A DNA stretch of 64,000 nt from Aequorivita aurantiaca (GTDB taxonomy: Bacteria > Bacteroidota > Bacteroidia > Flavobacteriales > Flavobacteriaceae). Shown one piece after another: positions 61,334 through 64,000 of the stretch (position 1 is its first letter; each line of letters starts with the position of its first letter). Location of the stretch: assembly GCF_030410135.1 (NCBI RefSeq), contig NZ_JAUGQQ010000001.1, positions 62,001 through 126,000 on the forward strand. Reading direction: 5' to 3'. Below the pieces are notes generated by a model. It had not been told where the DNA came from and searched no databases. It saw only the letters and a list, made by a program, of their open reading frames with translations. The translations under genes were made by a program, and so were the position numbers.

Positions 61334-61624
61334 TTATTTTATATCCACGTTTGTTTTTACGCCTTCAACAAAAACTTTTGCGGGTTTGAAAGCCGGAATA
61401 TTGTGGGCAGGTATTTTAATGGTTGTGTTTTTAGAAATGTTTCTACCTGTTTTCTCAGCTCTTGTTTTGATAATAAAGCTTCCAAAACCTCTTAAATAAA
61501 CGTTGTCACCACTTTCCAAGGAATTCTTCACTTCATCCATAAAGGTTTCAACTGTAGCTTGTACTTCATTCTTTTCCATTCCTAATTTTTCTGAAATCTT
61601 CGCTACGATATCTGCTTTCGTCAT
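61334..61624 (-). CDS. HU family DNA-binding protein
   Basis: 96 residues. MTKADIVAKISEKLGMEKNEVQ start, VYLRGFGSFIIKTRAEKTGRN (GFGxF and the beta-arm), and IPAHNIPAFKPAK. Nucleoid-associated dimeric protein bending DNA. Promoter at 61676-61708. Confidence 0.96.
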   Translation of the reverse strand: MTKADIVAKISEKLGMEKNEVQATVETFMDEVKNSLESGDNVYLRGFGSFIIKTRAEKTGRNISKNTTIKIPAHNIPAFKPAKVFVEGVKTNVDIK

Positions 61625-61675
61625 TACTTTTAAATTTAATTAATTATTCTTTTACTAGATTTTTTTTAGAGACCG

Positions 61676-61708
61676 CAAATATACGTATTTTAAAATCAAT
61701 AAATCAAA
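61676..61708 (-). promoter_or_regulatory. HU gene promoter (TTTG - 21 bp - TATATTTG)
   Basis: On the minus strand TTTG (61708-61705), 21 bases, TATATTTG (61683-61676): both consensus elements at consensus spacing. Leader about 45 bases. Confidence 0.8.
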
Positions 61709-61741
61709 GCATAATCCTTTAAAATTTAAAGGTATATAGAT

Positions 61742-61749
61742 TAATTTTG
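61742..61749 (+). promoter_or_regulatory. mutY -7 promoter element TAATTTTG
   Basis: Exact consensus ending four bases before the mutY ATG; transcript likely begins at or next to the start codon. Confidence 0.5.
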
Positions 61750-61753
61750 CCCA

Positions 61754-62818
61754 ATGCCGAAAAACTCCCCTAGCTTTTCCAACAAACTCATTACGTGGTA
61801 TTTACAAAACACGCGCGATTTGCCGTGGCGAACAACCAATAATCCATATTATATATGGCTGTCTGAAATAATACTGCAGCAAACACGGGTTTTGCAAGGT
61901 TTGCCCTACTATTTAAAATTCGTGGAAACCTATCCCAAGGTGGAAGATTTGGCCAATGCCCATGAGGACGAAATTATGAAACTTTGGCAAGGATTGGGCT
62001 ACTATTCCCGCGCGCGAAATTTGCACGCTACGGCAAAAATCGTTTCTGAAGAAATGAATGGTGCCTTTCCAAATAATTACAAAGATTTATTAAAGTTGAA
62101 AGGCGTGGGCGATTATACCGCAAGTGCCATTGCCAGCATCTGCTTCAATCAACCTGAAGCAGTTGTGGACGGCAATGTGTACCGCACACTTTCACGCGTT
62201 TTCGGAATTTCCACTCCTATTAATACACCTGCAGGGCAAAAGGAATTTAAACAAATGGCACAGCTGCTCATTGATAAAACCCAGCCCGGAACTTTCAATC
62301 AAGCCATCATGGAATTTGGAGCAAGATATTGCGTACCACAAAACCCCGATTGCCCAAATTGCATTTTTAATGAAAACTGTAAAGCCTTTCAGCACAACAA
62401 AGTTTCGGAACTGCCGGTAAAAATTAAGGCCAAACCCATAAAAAAAAGATATTTCAACTATTTGGTGGTGCTATCCGTAAAAGAAAAAACCGTACTGCGG
62501 CAACGCACCGGCAAAGGAATTTGGCACAGATTATATGAATTTCCAATGATTGAAACTTCCGAGGATATAAATCTGCCAACCCTGGAAAAACTGCCGAAGT
62601 TTCAAAGTTTTTCAGAAGAATTTCAAATTGAAAACATTTCGCTCTACAATGAAAAACCTGTTATCCACAAGCTTTCGCATCAACATTTAATCACCCGCTT
62701 TTGGATAGTTGAAAGTCGGGAAAATTCCGAAGTTGCAATTCCCGTTTCCGAAATTGGCAACTATGCGGTGCCCGTACTGATCGAGAATTTTGTTTCAGAT
62801 TTTTTTGGCAATTACTAA
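61754..62818 (+). CDS. mutY: A/G-specific adenine glycosylase MutY
   Basis: 354 residues. Removes A opposite 8-oxoG. Catalytic Glu in WLSEIILQQTRV, helix-hairpin-helix LKGVGDYTASAIASI, catalytic Asp in EAVVDGNVYR, and the [4Fe-4S] cysteines CVPQNPDCPNCIFNENC. The C-terminal MutT-like domain (about 235-350) recognises 8-oxoG. First of the mutY-ssb-gldE run. Confidence 0.97.
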   Translation: MPKNSPSFSNKLITWYLQNTRDLPWRTTNNPYYIWLSEIILQQTRVLQGLPYYLKFVETYPKVEDLANAHEDEIMKLWQGLGYYSRARNLHATAKIVSEEMNGAFPNNYKDLLKLKGVGDYTASAIASICFNQPEAVVDGNVYRTLSRVFGISTPINTPAGQKEFKQMAQLLIDKTQPGTFNQAIMEFGARYCVPQNPDCPNCIFNENCKAFQHNKVSELPVKIKAKPIKKRYFNYLVVLSVKEKTVLRQRTGKGIWHRLYEFPMIETSEDINLPTLEKLPKFQSFSEEFQIENISLYNEKPVIHKLSHQHLITRFWIVESRENSEVAIPVSEIGNYAVPVLIENFVSDFFGNY

Positions 62819-62892
62819 TTGCACCTTACCTCCTTCCCCGTAAATGGATTCATATAAAAATTTAAAAAATCATTATATTTAAAATGCAAAAT

Positions 62893-62900
62893 TTACCTTT
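62893..62900 (+). promoter_or_regulatory. ssb -7 promoter element TACCTTTG
   Basis: Exact consensus, 24 bases before the ssb ATG. Confidence 0.55.
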
Positions 62901-62924
62901 GCACAAATTGAAAAAGAAACTATT

Positions 62925-63365
62925 ATGAGCGGAACATTGAATAAGGTAATGCTTATTGGGCATACGGGTGATGATGTAAAAATGCATTATTTTGAAGGCG
63001 GTAGCAGCTTGGGTCGCTTTCCGATGGCCACCAATGAAACCTATACAAACAAAACCACTGGCGAGCGCGTCACAAATACCGAATGGCACAATATTGTGGT
63101 TCGGAACAAAGCTGCCGAAATCTGCGAAAAATACTTAAAAAAGGGCGATATGGTTTATATTGAAGGGCGCCTGAAAACCCGCAAATGGCAGGATGACAAA
63201 GGGTTGGATAGATATAGCACCGAAATACATTGTACAGATTTTACCTTTTTGTCCCCCAAAGGCGAAAGTGGTAATTCGGGACAAAATATGTCCAGTCAAC
63301 AAGCAACGTCTGCACCTCAAAATAGCAACATAAATTCTGGCGAAGAGGACGACTTACCTTTTTAA
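62925..63365 (+). CDS. ssb: Single-stranded DNA-binding protein
   Basis: 146 residues: OB fold (about 1-110; KVMLIGHTGDDVKMHY, TEWHNIVVRNKAAEICEKYL, YIEGRLKTRKW), a Ser/Gln/Asn-rich linker, and the interaction tip EEDDLPF. Same tip as in the DUF3127 protein at 6093-6470. Confidence 0.97.
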   Translation: MSGTLNKVMLIGHTGDDVKMHYFEGGSSLGRFPMATNETYTNKTTGERVTNTEWHNIVVRNKAAEICEKYLKKGDMVYIEGRLKTRKWQDDKGLDRYSTEIHCTDFTFLSPKGESGNSGQNMSSQQATSAPQNSNINSGEEDDLPF

Positions 63366-63386
63366 TTGTAAATTAAACCCATCACC

Positions 63387-64000
63387 TTGGACACGGAGCC
63401 CCCTGGTTTACTATTTTTTTCTGTTTTGGATTTTACCCAAATAACAAGTGGTGTTATGCTATTTGTTTTGTTAGCATGCTCTGCACTAATTTCTGGCGCC
63501 GAAGTGGCTTTCTTTTCGTTAACCCCAACCGATTTTGAAACAAACCAAGAAAAAGCTATTGCTAAAAAATTGGGTATTGCCCAACGATTACTAGCCAAGC
63601 CGAAAAAATTGCTGGCAACCATTTTGGTATCCAACAATTTCATAAACATCGCGATAGTCCTGCTTTTTGATTCCATGAGCGAAACACTTTTTTCCGGAAT
63701 CCAATCCAATTTCTATGGAATTGATGTGCGCTTTATCGTGGAAGTGGGCGTGGTCACATTCCTGATTTTGCTTTTCGGGGAAATTCTTCCTAAAATCTAT
63801 GCCAACCGCAACCGCATTTCTTTCGCCGTTTTTATGGCCCAACCGCTAAACATTTTGGACACGCTATTATCCCCCATCAGTTTGCCCATGCGTTCTGCCA
63901 CCACCTATCTTAACAACCGTTACGGCAAACAGAAGTCCAACATTAGTGTGGACCATCTTTCACAAGCGCTGGAACTTTCTAACAAGGATACAACTCACGA
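63387..64000 (+). CDS. gldE: Gliding-motility-associated protein GldE, N-terminal part
   Basis: The first 204 residues, running off the window. TTG start at 63387 (in-frame TAA at 63369, no ATG near the start), giving MDTEPPGLLFFSVLDF. Then the CNNM/DUF21 membrane domain (ACSALISGAEVAFFSL, LLATILVSNNFINIAIVLLF, TFLILLFGEILPKIYANRNR). In flavobacteria GldE lies next to gldD and supports gliding. Position after mutY and ssb matches that synteny. Confidence 0.88.
   Translation, partial: MDTEPPGLLFFSVLDFTQITSGVMLFVLLACSALISGAEVAFFSLTPTDFETNQEKAIAKKLGIAQRLLAKPKKLLATILVSNNFINIAIVLLFDSMSETLFSGIQSNFYGIDVRFIVEVGVVTFLILLFGEILPKIYANRNRISFAVFMAQPLNILDTLLSPISLPMRSATTYLNNRYGKQKSNISVDHLSQALELSNKDTTH

Noticed and set aside
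61310-61499. Plus-strand ORFs overlapping the HU gene
   Set aside because: They are antisense shadows; the minus-strand frame is a full HU protein with all motifs.

Overview
The window is about 40% GC, densely packed, and reads as chromosomal backbone of a member of the Flavobacteriaceae (Bacteroidota). The evidence is a type IX secretion (T9SS) C-terminal sorting domain, a GldE gene in mutY-ssb-gldE order, DUF4270 and DUF3098 proteins, a TPP-riboswitch-controlled TonB-dependent receptor, SSB proteins ending in DDLPF, and many promoters matching the Bacteroidota -7 consensus TAnnTTTG. No rRNA, tRNA, CRISPR array, phage or insertion sequence was seen.

Layout. 1-3000: end of a DUF3098 gene, uppP, truB, a TonB-like protein and tag. 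3000-7430 (mostly minus): a small secreted protein, a secreted peptidylarginine-deiminase-like enzyme with a T9SS signal, aat, a DUF3127 protein with an SSB-type tail, and a flavin reductase. 7551-10631: a membrane histidine kinase with a zinc-ribbon partner, a HIT protein, greA, and a Rieske-like lipoprotein. 10670-17830: a TonB receptor behind a TPP riboswitch, then a hybrid histidine kinase, an NtrC-type regulator and a PepSY-like secreted protein that appears to have a sigma-54 promoter and an upstream dyad operator. 17841-22630 (minus): an overlapping operon of a thiamine-binding-family protein, a PnuC transporter, a NadR-like kinase, DUF4301 and ArfB, preceded by a GGGP-synthase-family protein and a phosphopantetheinyl transferase.

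22725-31490: ahcY, a Vsr-like endonuclease, an aminotransferase plus omega-amidase pair, an Ig-like lipoprotein, comF, a coiled-coil membrane protein and glyS. 31559-41476: a lipoprotein, a 1155-residue outer-membrane barrel protein, exonuclease III, an aldo/keto reductase, an acyl-CoA dehydrogenase, an M23 peptidase lipoprotein and radA. 41523-48451: a propeller-type sensor kinase with its NarL-type regulator, an esterase-fold protein with an altered nucleophile, and a YbhN-type membrane protein with panD and panC. 48582-54892: a lone GT5 N-terminal domain, DUF4270, glmS, a tiny membrane protein, and a sulfotransferase-like gene followed by a class IV aminotransferase. 55188-64000: atpD-atpC, a JmjC/cupin protein, a small outer-membrane protein, recX, RNase G, a 30-residue basic protein, HU, mutY, ssb and the start of gldE.

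Most genes are housekeeping. The parts that deserve a second look are the secreted deiminase, the probable sigma-54 circuit, the thiamine riboswitch whose P3 stem is built from a heptamer-repeat hairpin, promoters placed so close to start codons that leaderless mRNAs are likely, a set of dispersed palindromic and heptamer repeats (one supplies the end of a coding sequence), and several enzymes that have lost signature residues. I found no clear-cut novel multi-gene system; these are local leads.
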